A stretch of 49,228 nt of DNA from 66-474 sp035606235. Its GTDB lineage: Bacteria > Pseudomonadota > Gammaproteobacteria > Xanthomonadales > Rhodanobacteraceae. Location of the stretch: contig DATNFU010000035.1 of NCBI GenBank assembly GCA_035606235.1, forward strand, positions 1-49,228. Reading direction: 5' to 3'. This document shows positions 26,167 through 34,800 of the stretch, one piece after another; the first letter of the stretch is position 1; every line of letters begins with the position of its first letter. A program made the position numbers and the translations under genes. Below the pieces are notes generated by a model. That model was not told the origin of the DNA, made no database searches, and saw only the letters and a list, made by a program, of their open reading frames with translations.

Positions 26167-26817
26167 TCAACCGCCGCCCGAGTTCTTGGCCTGCGCACTC
26201 AGCATGCGGTAGCGCTGCAATTCGGCATCCAATTGCCGCGCGGTCGCTTCGCGCTGGCTTTGCAGGTGCGCCACTTGCTTGCGTTCATCCGCCACGCTCT
26301 GGCGCTGGTCGGCCAGTCGCGTGCGCAGCTCCGGCGGCACCGGCTTGCCGCTGCGTTCCAGCTCCGCCGCGTGCGCCAGCAGATCGGCGAGGTTCTGTTC
26401 CTGGCTGCGCAAATTGGACTGTGTGGTGGTGATGCTCTGCTGCATCTGTTGCAGTTTGGCCTGATGGGCTTCGCGCAGTTCCGCTTCGTTCGGGTAGGCG
26501 GCCAGTAGCTGGGTGTCGGCGAGCGCCAGCCTGTCGGCGTCGCGCTTGGCCGCTGCGGCACGCGCGGCTTCGGCTTCCGCCGCAGCGCGTTCGGCCGGGG
26601 TTTTCTCGCGCTCGATATGGCGCACCAACAACCCGTTGTCGTCCACGATGTCATAGCCCAGGCCCACCGCATCCGGCGGAATGCTGTCGCTGTAATGCAG
26701 GCCGCCGTGGGCGTCGTGCCAGCGGTAGTGGGTCGCCGGAGTGTTGTCGCGCGCAGACGCGGCCAAGGCCATGCACAGCAGGAAAGCGATCGAGGCGGAT
26801 AGCAAGACCAGACGCAT
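26167..26817 (-). CDS. DUF4124-like exported coiled-coil protein
   Basis: 216 aa. The start is MRLVLLSASIAFLLCMALA, with GGAGTGAAG upstream; a longer N-terminal extension has no export signal. Signal peptide about 1-24. Residues about 30-65 (THYRWHDAHGGLHYSDSIPPDAV) match the DUF4124 pattern of 'Y-x-W-x-D-x-x-G-x-x-x-Y-S-D-x-P-P'. The rest is a charged Ala/Gln-rich helical region, probably coiled coil. Function unknown. Transcribed with pyrE direction, 91 bp after it. Confidence 0.8.
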   Translation of the reverse strand: MRLVLLSASIAFLLCMALAASARDNTPATHYRWHDAHGGLHYSDSIPPDAVGLGYDIVDDNGLLVRHIEREKTPAERAAAEAEAARAAAAKRDADRLALADTQLLAAYPNEAELREAHQAKLQQMQQSITTTQSNLRSQEQNLADLLAHAAELERSGKPVPPELRTRLADQRQSVADERKQVAHLQSQREATARQLDAELQRYRMLSAQAKNSGGG

Positions 26818-26908
26818 GGGCTTCACTCCAATCACGATGCGAGTATAGGTCGCCCATTCCTTGCAAGTTGCGAGCCGCGTCAGGGCTTTGCATTCCCCTT
26901 GCGGGTGT

Positions 26909-27550
26909 TCAGATTCCGTACCGTGCACGATAGGCCGCGATGCGATCTTGCTGCCCGGCGAGATCGGGGTGTTCGCCGGCGTAATGAATGACCTCGTCAA
27001 GCCCGACAATCGCGATTAGCGGGATGCCCTGTTCGGCGGCAAGTTCCTGGCTGGCCGACAAGGCGCCGGTGCCGCGTTCCTGCCGATCCAGCGCGACCAG
27101 CACGCCGGCAGGCTGTGCGCCCGCGTGGCGGATCAGGGCCAGGGATTCGCGCACCGCGGTACCTGCGGTGATCACGTCATCCACGATCAGTACGCGCCCA
27201 GTCAGCGCCGCGCCGACCAGCGTACCGCCTTCACCATGATCCTTGGCTTCCTTGCGGTTGTAGGCCCACGGCAGATCGCGCCGGTGCTCGCGCGCCAATG
27301 CGATCGCGCATGCGGCGGCCAGCGCAATGCCTTTGTAGGCCGGGCCAAACAGCATGTCGAATTGCAGGCCGGATTGCATCGCCGCCGCCGCATAAGCCGT
27401 ACCCACGTCCGCCAGCGCCGCCCCGGAATCCATACGGCCCAGGTTGAAAAAATATGGGCTGTTGCGGCCCGACTTCAGGGTGAACTCGCCGAAACGCAGC
27501 ACGCCGCGTTCGATGGCAAGGTCGAGGAAGGCGCGTTGGTGGGGAAGCAT
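26909..27550 (-). CDS. pyrE: Orotate phosphoribosyltransferase
   Basis: 213 aa (E. coli 213). Converts orotate and PRPP to orotidine monophosphate in pyrimidine synthesis. The N-terminus LPHQRAFLDLAIERGVLRFG, the GEFTLKSGRNSPYFFNLG loop and the PRPP-binding VLIVDDVITAGTA (120-132) are intact. The start is fixed by the family N-terminus, yet the 25 bp before it are a pyrimidine-rich repeat arm with no ribosome site. Divergent from xth across 120 bp. Confidence 0.96.
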   Translation of the reverse strand: MLPHQRAFLDLAIERGVLRFGEFTLKSGRNSPYFFNLGRMDSGAALADVGTAYAAAAMQSGLQFDMLFGPAYKGIALAAACAIALAREHRRDLPWAYNRKEAKDHGEGGTLVGAALTGRVLIVDDVITAGTAVRESLALIRHAGAQPAGVLVALDRQERGTGALSASQELAAEQGIPLIAIVGLDEVIHYAGEHPDLAGQQDRIAAYRARYGI

Positions 27551-27666
27551 GGAAATGGGAAATGGGAAATGGGGCGTAGATTATCCTAGCGTGTGCCGCG
27601 CATGGATAATCGCGAGAGTGGCATCATCCCCGCTTTCGACTTCCTGCTCCCACTTCCCGTTTCCGC
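27551..27666. repeat. Repeat element filling the pyrE-xth divergent gap
   Basis: The left arm (27551-27576) has three GGGAAAT-type units and abuts the pyrE start codon. The right arm (27638-27665) is the imperfect inverted counterpart (CTTCC, CCCACTTCCC, GTTTCC). The centre has a perfect 8 bp inverted repeat, GATTATCC (27579-27586) and GGATAATC (27604-27611), which puts a -10-like GATAAT on each strand. Same word family as the atp elements. Confidence 0.75.
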
Positions 27667-27670
27667 GCTC

Positions 27671-28471
27671 ATGAGAATCGTCAGCTTCAACGCCAACGGC
27701 GTCCGCTCGGCCGCCAGCAAGGGGTTTCTTGACTGGCTGCGTACGCAGAATGCCGACGTGGTCTGCCTGCAGGAAACCAAGGCGCAGGAGGACCAATTGA
27801 GCGATCCGAAATTTCGCCCGGATGGACACCATTGCTTTTATCGCGACGCAACGACAAAGAAGGGCTACAGCGGCGTGGCGATCTATGCCAAACGCGAACC
27901 GGATGAGATGCGCAACGCGCTTGGCTGGGAGGCGTTCGACAACGAGGGCCGTTACCTGGAAGCGCGCTTCGGCAATTTGAGCGTGGTCTCGCTGTACCTG
28001 CCTTCGGGATCATCGGGCGAGGAACGCCAGCGTTTCAAGTTCAAAGTGATGGAGTGGATCAAGCCGATCTTCGACCAGTGGCTGGCGAGCGGCCGCGACT
28101 ACGTGATCTGCGGCGACTGGAACATCGTGCGTTCGCGCAATGACATCAAGAACTGGACATCCAACCAGAAGAACTCCGGATGCCTGCCGCCCGAACGTGC
28201 ATGGCTCAATGGCCTGATCGCGGACGCACACGGTGATGGCGCGCCGCAACCCCAACACGGCTGGGCGGATGCCTTTCGCGTCGCCAAACCAGAGGCCGTC
28301 GAATATACGTGGTGGTCCAATCGCGGCGCCGCGCGCGCCAACAATGTCGGCTGGCGGATCGATTACCAGATCATCACGCCCTCGCTGCGTGATCGCGTGC
28401 GCGGTTGCACGATCACGCCGGCACCGCGCTTCTCCGACCACGCGCCGTTTGCCGTGGATTATGCGGAATGA
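27671..28471 (+). CDS. xth: Exonuclease III / AP endonuclease
   Basis: 266 aa. Start MRIVSFNANGVRSA; 26 in-frame codons upstream lie in the repeat and were dropped. It is an EEP-superfamily base-excision repair nuclease that cuts at abasic sites. Metal and catalytic residues: N7 in FNANG, E36 in LQETK, D150 and N152 in CGDWNI, and D256-H257 near the end. Slightly more like the ExoA/XthA group than E. coli Nfo. No ribosome site is seen in front of the ATG. Its stop overlaps the ATG of the next gene by four bases. Confidence 0.94.
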   Translation: MRIVSFNANGVRSAASKGFLDWLRTQNADVVCLQETKAQEDQLSDPKFRPDGHHCFYRDATTKKGYSGVAIYAKREPDEMRNALGWEAFDNEGRYLEARFGNLSVVSLYLPSGSSGEERQRFKFKVMEWIKPIFDQWLASGRDYVICGDWNIVRSRNDIKNWTSNQKNSGCLPPERAWLNGLIADAHGDGAPQPQHGWADAFRVAKPEAVEYTWWSNRGAARANNVGWRIDYQIITPSLRDRVRGCTITPAPRFSDHAPFAVDYAE

Positions 28472-29730
28472 GTACTGGGGTTGGCGTGCGTGAAGCCGAC
28501 GCGCGCCCGCAGCGCGCGCGCATGCTGGTGGCGGTGACCGTGCTGGGATTTTCTTCCGGCCTGCCGCTCGCGTTGTCCAGCGGCACGCTGGAAGCCTGGT
28601 GTGCGGTCTCCGGATTGAGTTTGAAGACGATCGGGCTGCTCAAGCTGGTTGGGCTGTCCTATGTGTTCAAATTTTTGTGGGCGCCGTTGCTGGACCGCTA
28701 TCGTCTGCCATGGCTGAGCCGCCGCCGCGGATGGATGTTGCTGACGCAGGTCGCGATCATCGGCGTGCTCATCGCGATGGCCGGAACCTCTCCGCGCGAA
28801 TCGCTCACCGCGATCGCCGCACTCGCGGCGATCCTGGTGTTTTTTTCCGCCACGCAGGACACCGCGATCAACGCCTACACGACCGATCAACTGCTGCCGC
28901 AGGATCGCGGTCTGGGCTCGGCATTGAGCGTCGGCGGCTATCGGCTGGCGATGCTCGTGTCGGGCGGTCTCGCGCTGGTGTTTGCCGCGCGCGCCGGCTG
29001 GCACGCGACCTATCTCATGATGGCGGCTTTGATGTGCGTAGGCGTGATCACTTCGGTGTTTGCGCCGGAACGCGAAATGGCCTCACGGCCGGTCACGTTG
29101 CTGCGCGCTTTCGTCGAGCCGCTCCGGGAAATGGCCGCACGGCCGCACGCCTGGACATGGCTCGCGCTGGTGCTGACGTACAAGCTCGGCAATGCGTTCG
29201 CGCTCAGCTTGTCCACCACGTTCTTGTTGCGCGGCGCGCACTATGGACTGGCGGAAGTCGGCTGGGTCAACAAGGTGTTCGGCATCAGCGCAACGATTGT
29301 CGGCGCATTTGCCGGAGGCTTGTTGCTTGAGCGCTGGAGCCTGCGACGGGCGCTGTGGGTCTTCGGGGTGTTGCAGGGATTGGGTGTGCTCGGCTTTCTC
29401 GCGGTGGCGCTTGGCTGGAATGACTTCTCGACCCTGATCACCGCTGTGGCGAGCGAGAACTTCACGTCCGGATTGGGAACAGGTGTATTTGTGGCGCTCT
29501 TAATGTCCATGTGCGACAAGCGCTTCACCGCCACGCAGTTCGCGCTGTTCAGTGCCTTGGACGCGGTGGGTCGCACCGCATTGGGACCCCTGGCGGGCTG
29601 GGTGGCGCAGGTGCTGGGTTGGCCCGTTTATTTCAGCATCGCACTTGCTTGTGCGGTGCCGGGACTGTTGCTGGTCGCGGCATTGCGCGGCGAATTCGAT
29701 CGGCTGCCCGGTGCACGTTCCGGGGTATGA
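28468..29730 (+). CDS. ampG: AmpG-like muropeptide permease (MFS)
   Basis: 420 aa with about 12 hydrophobic helices. The start is the ATG overlapping the xth stop (ATGA). AmpG-type features: GFSSGLPLALSSGTLEAW in the first helix, LSYVFKFLWAPLLDRY, SATQDTAINAYTTDQL and FALFSALDAVGR. AmpG imports GlcNAc-anhydroMurNAc peptides from the periplasm for wall recycling, and in some species feeds beta-lactamase induction. The anmK gene lies 330 bp downstream on the other strand, which supports a recycling role. Other MFS carriers cannot be fully excluded. Confidence 0.85.
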   Translation: MSTGVGVREADARPQRARMLVAVTVLGFSSGLPLALSSGTLEAWCAVSGLSLKTIGLLKLVGLSYVFKFLWAPLLDRYRLPWLSRRRGWMLLTQVAIIGVLIAMAGTSPRESLTAIAALAAILVFFSATQDTAINAYTTDQLLPQDRGLGSALSVGGYRLAMLVSGGLALVFAARAGWHATYLMMAALMCVGVITSVFAPEREMASRPVTLLRAFVEPLREMAARPHAWTWLALVLTYKLGNAFALSLSTTFLLRGAHYGLAEVGWVNKVFGISATIVGAFAGGLLLERWSLRRALWVFGVLQGLGVLGFLAVALGWNDFSTLITAVASENFTSGLGTGVFVALLMSMCDKRFTATQFALFSALDAVGRTALGPLAGWVAQVLGWPVYFSIALACAVPGLLLVAALRGEFDRLPGARSGV

Positions 29731-29772
29731 AGGCCGTGCTAACGTAGTGTCGCGCAACGACGGGGATGGCCC

Positions 29773-30060
29773 ATGGCCGACATCGCCCTGCAACTCGATG
29801 ACGCGCTGGCCGATCGCCTGCGTGCGGTGGCGCGCACGCGCGGCTGCACGATACCGGAACTGGTTGCGCAATTGCTGCACGAGTTGCTGCCGCCGGCCAA
29901 CACGGTACAGGCGCCGGATGCGATCGGCGCGGTTGCCACCCACTGGAATCAGGAAGAGACCGCTTTCCTGCATGAGGCCGCGCTCGCCCTGGACGAAGTG
30001 CCCGCCGGCAATCCGCTGCGCGCGCCTGATCAGAGCGAATGGGACAAGCCGGGACGTTGA
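29773..30060 (+). CDS. Small ribbon-helix-helix-like protein
   Basis: 95 aa. The first 40 residues (MADIALQLDDALADRLRAVA, then TRGCTIPELVAQLLHELL) follow the CopG-type pattern: a short strand, two helices and a Leu/Val-rich core. That suggests a DNA-binding dimer. The remainder is acidic and low in similarity. GGGGATGG stands just before the start. No toxin-like gene is next to it, so an antitoxin role is not supported. It converges on anmK with only 3 bp between the stops. Confidence 0.6.
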   Translation: MADIALQLDDALADRLRAVARTRGCTIPELVAQLLHELLPPANTVQAPDAIGAVATHWNQEETAFLHEAALALDEVPAGNPLRAPDQSEWDKPGR

Positions 30061-30063
30061 ACG

Positions 30064-31194
30064 CTACGCAGCGGGCGGCGGCGCGGAATAGATTCCGCCC
30101 AGCAGACGCGGCCCGCGCGCGCCGGTGACGCCGGGAAGGTTGCCGGGCCGCCCTTCCAGTCGTTCGCGCGCCAGCCAGGCGAATGCGGTCGCTTCGATGT
30201 AATCCGGATCGACGCCGAGTTCGGCGATGCTGCGCACGCCGCGCGGCGCCAACGCGCTTTGCAGCGCGTGCATCAACAACGGGTTGTGCACGCCGCCGCC
30301 GCAAACCAGAATTTCGCGCGCCTCATCGGCGCAGGCTTGTACCGCATCGGCCACGCTGCGCGCGGTCAGTTCGACCAGGGTCGCCTGCACGTCTTCCGGA
30401 CTCGGCGCCTGAGAACCCAGCCGCGCCTGCAGCCAGTCGAGATGGAATTGCTCGCGGCCGGTGCTCTTGGGTGGGCGGCTGCGGAAGTAGTTCTCGTCGA
30501 GCAGGCGTTCGAGCAAGCCGTGGTCCACCTGCCCGCGCGCGGCGAACGCGCCGTCGTGATCGAACATCGCGCCGGTGTGCAAGGCGCACCACGCATCCAG
30601 CAACCCGTTCGCCGGGCCGGTATCGAAACCGAGCACGCCGCCATCTGCGCGCAACACGGTGAGGTTGGCGATACCGCCCAGATTCAACACGCCCCGCGTC
30701 GTGCCCGCGCGTGCGAACAACGCGGCGTGGAAGATCGGCAGCAGCGGCGCGGCATGACCGCCCGCCGCGAAATCCGCCCGGCGAAAATCCGCGACCGTGA
30801 TGACACCGGTGCGCTCGGCGATGATGTTTGGATCACCAAGTTGCATCGTGAAACGTGGATTCGCATACGGCCGATGACGCAGGGTCTGACCGTGCGAGCC
30901 GATTGCGTGCACATTGGCGCGCGCCGCGCCGGCACGTTCGAGCAACGCCAGCGCGGCTTGCGCAAAACATTCGCCGATCCGCGCGTCCAGCGCGCCGACT
31001 TCGTCCAGGGTGGTGGCGCCGTCACCTTGCGCCAGCTCCAGCAAACGCGCACGCAAAGTGTGTGGATAGGGAAACGTCAGCGCGGCATGCAGGCGCGCAA
31101 CCGGCTCAAACGAGGCCAGTGCGGCGTCGATTCCATCCATGCTGGTGCCCGAGATCAGCCCCAGATACAGCGAGGCGGATTCGGCGTGCGCCAT
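30064..31194 (-). CDS. anmK: Anhydro-N-acetylmuramic acid kinase
   Basis: 376 aa (E. coli 369). Phosphorylates and opens anhydroMurNAc released in cell-wall recycling to MurNAc-6-phosphate. Features: GLISGTSMDGIDAAL (12-26) for ATP binding, SHGQTLRH, GGIANLTVL, GFDTGPANGLLDAW and the late CGGGVHNPLLM. It begins 7 bp after the M23 peptidase gene and is probably co-transcribed with it. Confidence 0.96.
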   Translation of the reverse strand: MAHAESASLYLGLISGTSMDGIDAALASFEPVARLHAALTFPYPHTLRARLLELAQGDGATTLDEVGALDARIGECFAQAALALLERAGAARANVHAIGSHGQTLRHRPYANPRFTMQLGDPNIIAERTGVITVADFRRADFAAGGHAAPLLPIFHAALFARAGTTRGVLNLGGIANLTVLRADGGVLGFDTGPANGLLDAWCALHTGAMFDHDGAFAARGQVDHGLLERLLDENYFRSRPPKSTGREQFHLDWLQARLGSQAPSPEDVQATLVELTARSVADAVQACADEAREILVCGGGVHNPLLMHALQSALAPRGVRSIAELGVDPDYIEATAFAWLARERLEGRPGNLPGVTGARGPRLLGGIYSAPPPAA

Positions 31195-31201
31195 GCGGCG
31201 C

Positions 31202-32653
31202 TCAGTCGAGATTGCGGTTGGCGTCGCGACCGCCGCTGGCGAGGGCCAGCCGGCGCGCGTCGATCATGTGGATGCGCGCCATCAGCGTCGCATTCTGCGC
31301 GCGGAACTGCGCCATCAACTTGCCCGACAGCGGTTCGGGCTTGGGCAGGGTGACGGTCAGCGGGTTGCGCTGCACGCCGTCCACGCGGAACTCGTAATGC
31401 AGATGCGGTCCGGTGGCCATGCCGGTCATGCCAACGTAGCCGATGATCTGGCCCTGGCGGACATGCGAGCCGACGTGCTCGTCGGCGGCGAAGCGCGACA
31501 TGTGTCCGTAGGCGGTGCTGATGTCCTTGTCGTGCTGGATGATGACGAAGTTGCCATAGCCGTGTTGCTGGCCGCGGAACTTGATGATGCCGTCGCCTGC
31601 GGCGTAGATCGGGGTACCCATCGGCGCGGCGTAATCCACGCCCTTGTGCGCGCGCATATAGCCGAGCACCGGATGCTCGCGCATGCCGAAGGTCGAGGAG
31701 ATGCGGGTGAAATCAACCGGGGTGCGCAGGAAGGATTTCTTCAGCGGCCGGCCGTCGGCGCTGTAGTACGACACATCGCCCTCGGAGTTCTCGAAGCGCA
31801 CAGCGGTGTAGCGTTTGCCATCATTGACGAATTCCGCGGCGATGATGTCACCTTCGTGCAGGTATTCGCCGTCGCGGTAGACGTCGTCGTAGATCACCGT
31901 GAAACTGTCGCCGGGCTGCAGATCCTGTGCGAAATCGATGTCGTAGCCGAACACCTTGGCGAGCTTCAGGATCATTGCGTTGCTCATGCCGGCCTGGTTG
32001 CCGGCGGCGAACAGCGACCCGTGGATCACGCCTTGCGCGATGTGTTCGCGACGTTCGACCGCACGCGGGGTAACTTCCTCGACCAGCGGGCCGGTGGCAT
32101 TCTCGAAATGCAGGGTGACGCGGGTGCTTGGATCACGATCGAAGCGCAGCGCGCGCAACTCACCGGAACCGCCGAGCAGGAACGCGATTTCGTCGCCCGG
32201 ATGGATGCGGCGCAACGCGTCCACATCCTTGCCGCTGCCCAGCACGCGCGCGAGATCCGCAGGCGGCAGGCTGTGAGCCTGGAAAATGTCGGCCAGCGTC
32301 TGCCCGGCCTGCACACGTGAAACCTGCCAATCCTCGACCGCCGGCACCGATGGCTGCATCGGTAGCGGCGGCAGCTGCAGTGCAAGAGTGGTGCGCGCGA
32401 CCGGCGCTGCCGGATGACGCATGGCGTGCGCCCATGCCGGCAGTCCAACCAGGGTCAACAGCGCCAGCAACAATGCGCCGCCGGATAACACCCAGCGTTC
32501 GCGGCCCCAGCGGATCGGCGCGGAAAACGCATTGCGATAAAACGACCAATGCGCACAGCGCGCATAAAAATGCGAATGACGCTGCTGCGCCTTGCGACAA
32601 ATCGCCTGACGACGGACATGATGGGGGGTAGCGCGGCGCAGGCGAGGGTTCAT
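31202..32653 (-). CDS. M23 peptidoglycan endopeptidase, MepM-like
   Basis: 483 aa. Start MNPRLRRATPHH, with a GGAAG site upstream; 39 upstream codons were dropped. A cytoplasmic basic N-terminus is followed by one membrane anchor (about 55-75), so the body is periplasmic. A LysM-like/OapA segment (RVQAGQTLADIFQAHSLPPADL) binds glycan. The C-terminal LytM domain has HKGVDYAAPMGTPIYAAGDG near residue 334 and GPHLHYEF near 414, the zinc ligands of active M23 enzymes. It likely cuts D-Ala-mDAP cross-links to allow wall growth. Pairing with anmK fits wall turnover. Confidence 0.92.
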   Translation of the reverse strand: MNPRLRRATPHHVRRQAICRKAQQRHSHFYARCAHWSFYRNAFSAPIRWGRERWVLSGGALLLALLTLVGLPAWAHAMRHPAAPVARTTLALQLPPLPMQPSVPAVEDWQVSRVQAGQTLADIFQAHSLPPADLARVLGSGKDVDALRRIHPGDEIAFLLGGSGELRALRFDRDPSTRVTLHFENATGPLVEEVTPRAVERREHIAQGVIHGSLFAAGNQAGMSNAMILKLAKVFGYDIDFAQDLQPGDSFTVIYDDVYRDGEYLHEGDIIAAEFVNDGKRYTAVRFENSEGDVSYYSADGRPLKKSFLRTPVDFTRISSTFGMREHPVLGYMRAHKGVDYAAPMGTPIYAAGDGIIKFRGQQHGYGNFVIIQHDKDISTAYGHMSRFAADEHVGSHVRQGQIIGYVGMTGMATGPHLHYEFRVDGVQRNPLTVTLPKPEPLSGKLMAQFRAQNATLMARIHMIDARRLALASGGRDANRNLD

Positions 32654-32856
32654 CGATGCACTTCCAGCGGACAAACGGCGATGGCGGGGCGTACCATAGC
32701 CACGCTGTAAAGGGCGCGTCAATGCTTTGTTGTACAAAGATTTGCGCGCTGTTTCTCGTTTAACGCACAATTAACTTCCACGGCACCTTCACACTGCGAA
32801 TCGGCCCACATTCCGCATCCACCTCGCGGATCGATCACACCCAGGCATCCAACGGC

Positions 32857-34071
32857 ATGAGCACGGACGAACACGCGCTGGCGCTGATCCGCCGCGGCAC
32901 TACAGAAATCCTGAAAGAAGATGAATTGCGCGCGCGACTCGGCGTCGAGCGTCCGTTGCGGGTCAAGGCAGGGTTCGATCCGACCGCGCCGGATTTGCAT
33001 CTGGGTCACACCGTGTTGCTCAACAAGATGCGCCAGTTCCAGGATCTCGGCCACACCGCGATCTTCCTGATCGGCGATTTCACCGGCATGATCGGCGACC
33101 CTTCCGGCAAGAATGTCACGCGCAAACCGCTGCTGCGCGAAGAGGTGCTGGCGAATGCCGAAACCTACGCCGCGCAGGTGTACAAGGTTCTGGATCGCGC
33201 GCGCACCGAAGTGCGTTTCAATTCCGAATGGTTCGGCAAGATGTCGGCCGCGGACATGATCAAGCTTGCCGCTTCACACACGGTCGCGCGCATGCTTGAG
33301 CGCGATGATTTCGCCAAGCGCTACGCCGCGCAACAGCCGATCGCGATCCACGAATTTTTGTATCCCCTGGTGCAAGGTTACGACTCGGTCGCGTTGCGGG
33401 CTGATGTGGAACTCGGCGGCACCGACCAGAAATTCAACCTGTTGATGGGCCGCGGCCTGCAGGAAGCCGCGGGCCAGCCGGCGCAGATCGTGCTGACCAT
33501 GCCGTTGCTGGAAGGCGTGGATGGCGTGCAGAAGATGTCGAAATCGCTTGGCAACTACATCGGCATCAACGAACCGGCGATCGAGATCGTCACCAAGACC
33601 ATGAAGATCGATGATGCGCTGATGTGGCGCTGGTTCGAATTGCTGTCGTTCGACAAGTCGCTGGATGATCTCGCACGCATGCAACATGAAGCACGAACGG
33701 GCCAAGCGAATCCGCGCGATTTCAAGCTGGAACTGGCGCGCGAACTGGCTACGCGCTTCCATGATGCGGCCCAAGCCGAGCGTGCGATCGCAGGCTGGCA
33801 CGCGGTGGTGCGCGGCGAAGGCGACACGGCGCTGCTGCCGCTCAGCGAGATTCCGGTGTCCGCCCAGGGCTTGAAGTTGCCGGCGCTGCTGACCGCCGCC
33901 GGCCTCACTCCCAGCAACGCGGAAGCCAATCGCAAAATCAAGGAGCGCGCGGTGCGCATTGATGCTCAGGTCGTGGATGACGCGCAGCGCGTGTTTGCAC
34001 CGGGCTTTGAAGGCGTGTTGCAGGTGGGCAAGCGAAACTTCGCGCGTGTGCTGTTGCGCGCGGTCGACTGA
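32857..34071 (+). CDS. tyrS: Tyrosyl-tRNA synthetase
   Basis: 404 aa class I synthetase charging tRNA-Tyr. The HIGH-type motif is HLGH at 48-51 and the KMSKS loop is exact at 226-230. The tyrosine pocket GTDQKFNLLMGR is present. A C-terminal S4-type RNA-binding domain (about 340-404) is seen (AGLTPSNAEANRKIKERAVRID). Length and the GDFTGMIGDPSGK motif point to the shorter TyrS type found in many proteobacteria. Divergent from the M23 gene across a 203 bp gap. Confidence 0.97.
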   Translation: MSTDEHALALIRRGTTEILKEDELRARLGVERPLRVKAGFDPTAPDLHLGHTVLLNKMRQFQDLGHTAIFLIGDFTGMIGDPSGKNVTRKPLLREEVLANAETYAAQVYKVLDRARTEVRFNSEWFGKMSAADMIKLAASHTVARMLERDDFAKRYAAQQPIAIHEFLYPLVQGYDSVALRADVELGGTDQKFNLLMGRGLQEAAGQPAQIVLTMPLLEGVDGVQKMSKSLGNYIGINEPAIEIVTKTMKIDDALMWRWFELLSFDKSLDDLARMQHEARTGQANPRDFKLELARELATRFHDAAQAERAIAGWHAVVRGEGDTALLPLSEIPVSAQGLKLPALLTAAGLTPSNAEANRKIKERAVRIDAQVVDDAQRVFAPGFEGVLQVGKRNFARVLLRAVD

Positions 34072-34095
34072 CGCCAAACGAGCTAGGGTGCGCGC

Positions 34096-34767
34096 ATGTT
34101 CGTCTACGTACCCGATCGCCGCCGCAGCCACCTGCGCTGGGCCACGCCCTTGCTGGTGGTGGCTTGCGTGGCGGTGTTCTGCTGGTTGATGTTGGCGGCA
34201 CCCGAGGCGCGTTATGCGGCACTCGCGCGCTGGGGCACGGTACCGGCGCGCATGTTCGATACCGCTCAACCATTTTCGGCATGGTTGATTCCACGCCTGT
34301 TCACGACGCTGTTCATCCATGCCGACTGGCTGCATCTGGTCGGCAATATCCTGTTCCTGGTGATCTTTGGCTTTTCCGCCGAACGCGCGCTGGGTGCGCG
34401 GCGATTTCTGTTGTTGTTTCTGCTCGGCGGCGCGTTCGCCAATCTGGTCGGCGCGCTCAGCCTGTCCGGCGCGCATGCCCCGATCGTGGGCTGCAGCGGC
34501 GCGGTCTCGGCGGTGGTCGGTGCCTATCTTGCGCTGTTCCCGCGCGCGCATCTGGGCCTGGTGCTGCCGCTCGGCTTGTATTTTGAATTCGTGCGCGTGC
34601 CCGCATGGTTGATGATCGGCATGTGGGTATTGCTGCAATTGCTGTTCACCTGGGCCGGCCCCGGTTTCGGCACCGTGGTGTGGTGGGCGCACATCGCCGG
34701 GTTCGGCTTCGGGATCGTGTTTGCGTTCGTTGCGCGCGGTGCGGTCGCGCGAAGGTTGCGCGGTTAA
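34096..34767 (+). CDS. Rhomboid-family intramembrane serine protease
   Basis: 223 aa with about six membrane helices. The catalytic pair is present: S134 in GCSGAVSAVVGAYL (GxSG) on one helix and H199 in WWAHIAGFGFG on the last. The HADWLHLVGNILFL segment is also typical. Rhomboids cut other proteins within or near the membrane. The N-terminal YVPDRRRSHLRW form resembles rhomboids lacking large cytoplasmic domains. Substrate unknown. It follows tyrS by 24 bp, so the two may be co-transcribed. Confidence 0.92.
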   Translation: MFVYVPDRRRSHLRWATPLLVVACVAVFCWLMLAAPEARYAALARWGTVPARMFDTAQPFSAWLIPRLFTTLFIHADWLHLVGNILFLVIFGFSAERALGARRFLLLFLLGGAFANLVGALSLSGAHAPIVGCSGAVSAVVGAYLALFPRAHLGLVLPLGLYFEFVRVPAWLMIGMWVLLQLLFTWAGPGFGTVVWWAHIAGFGFGIVFAFVARGAVARRLRG

Positions 34768-34800
34768 GCGCATTAACATCGGCTGGTTATTGCCGCGCTC

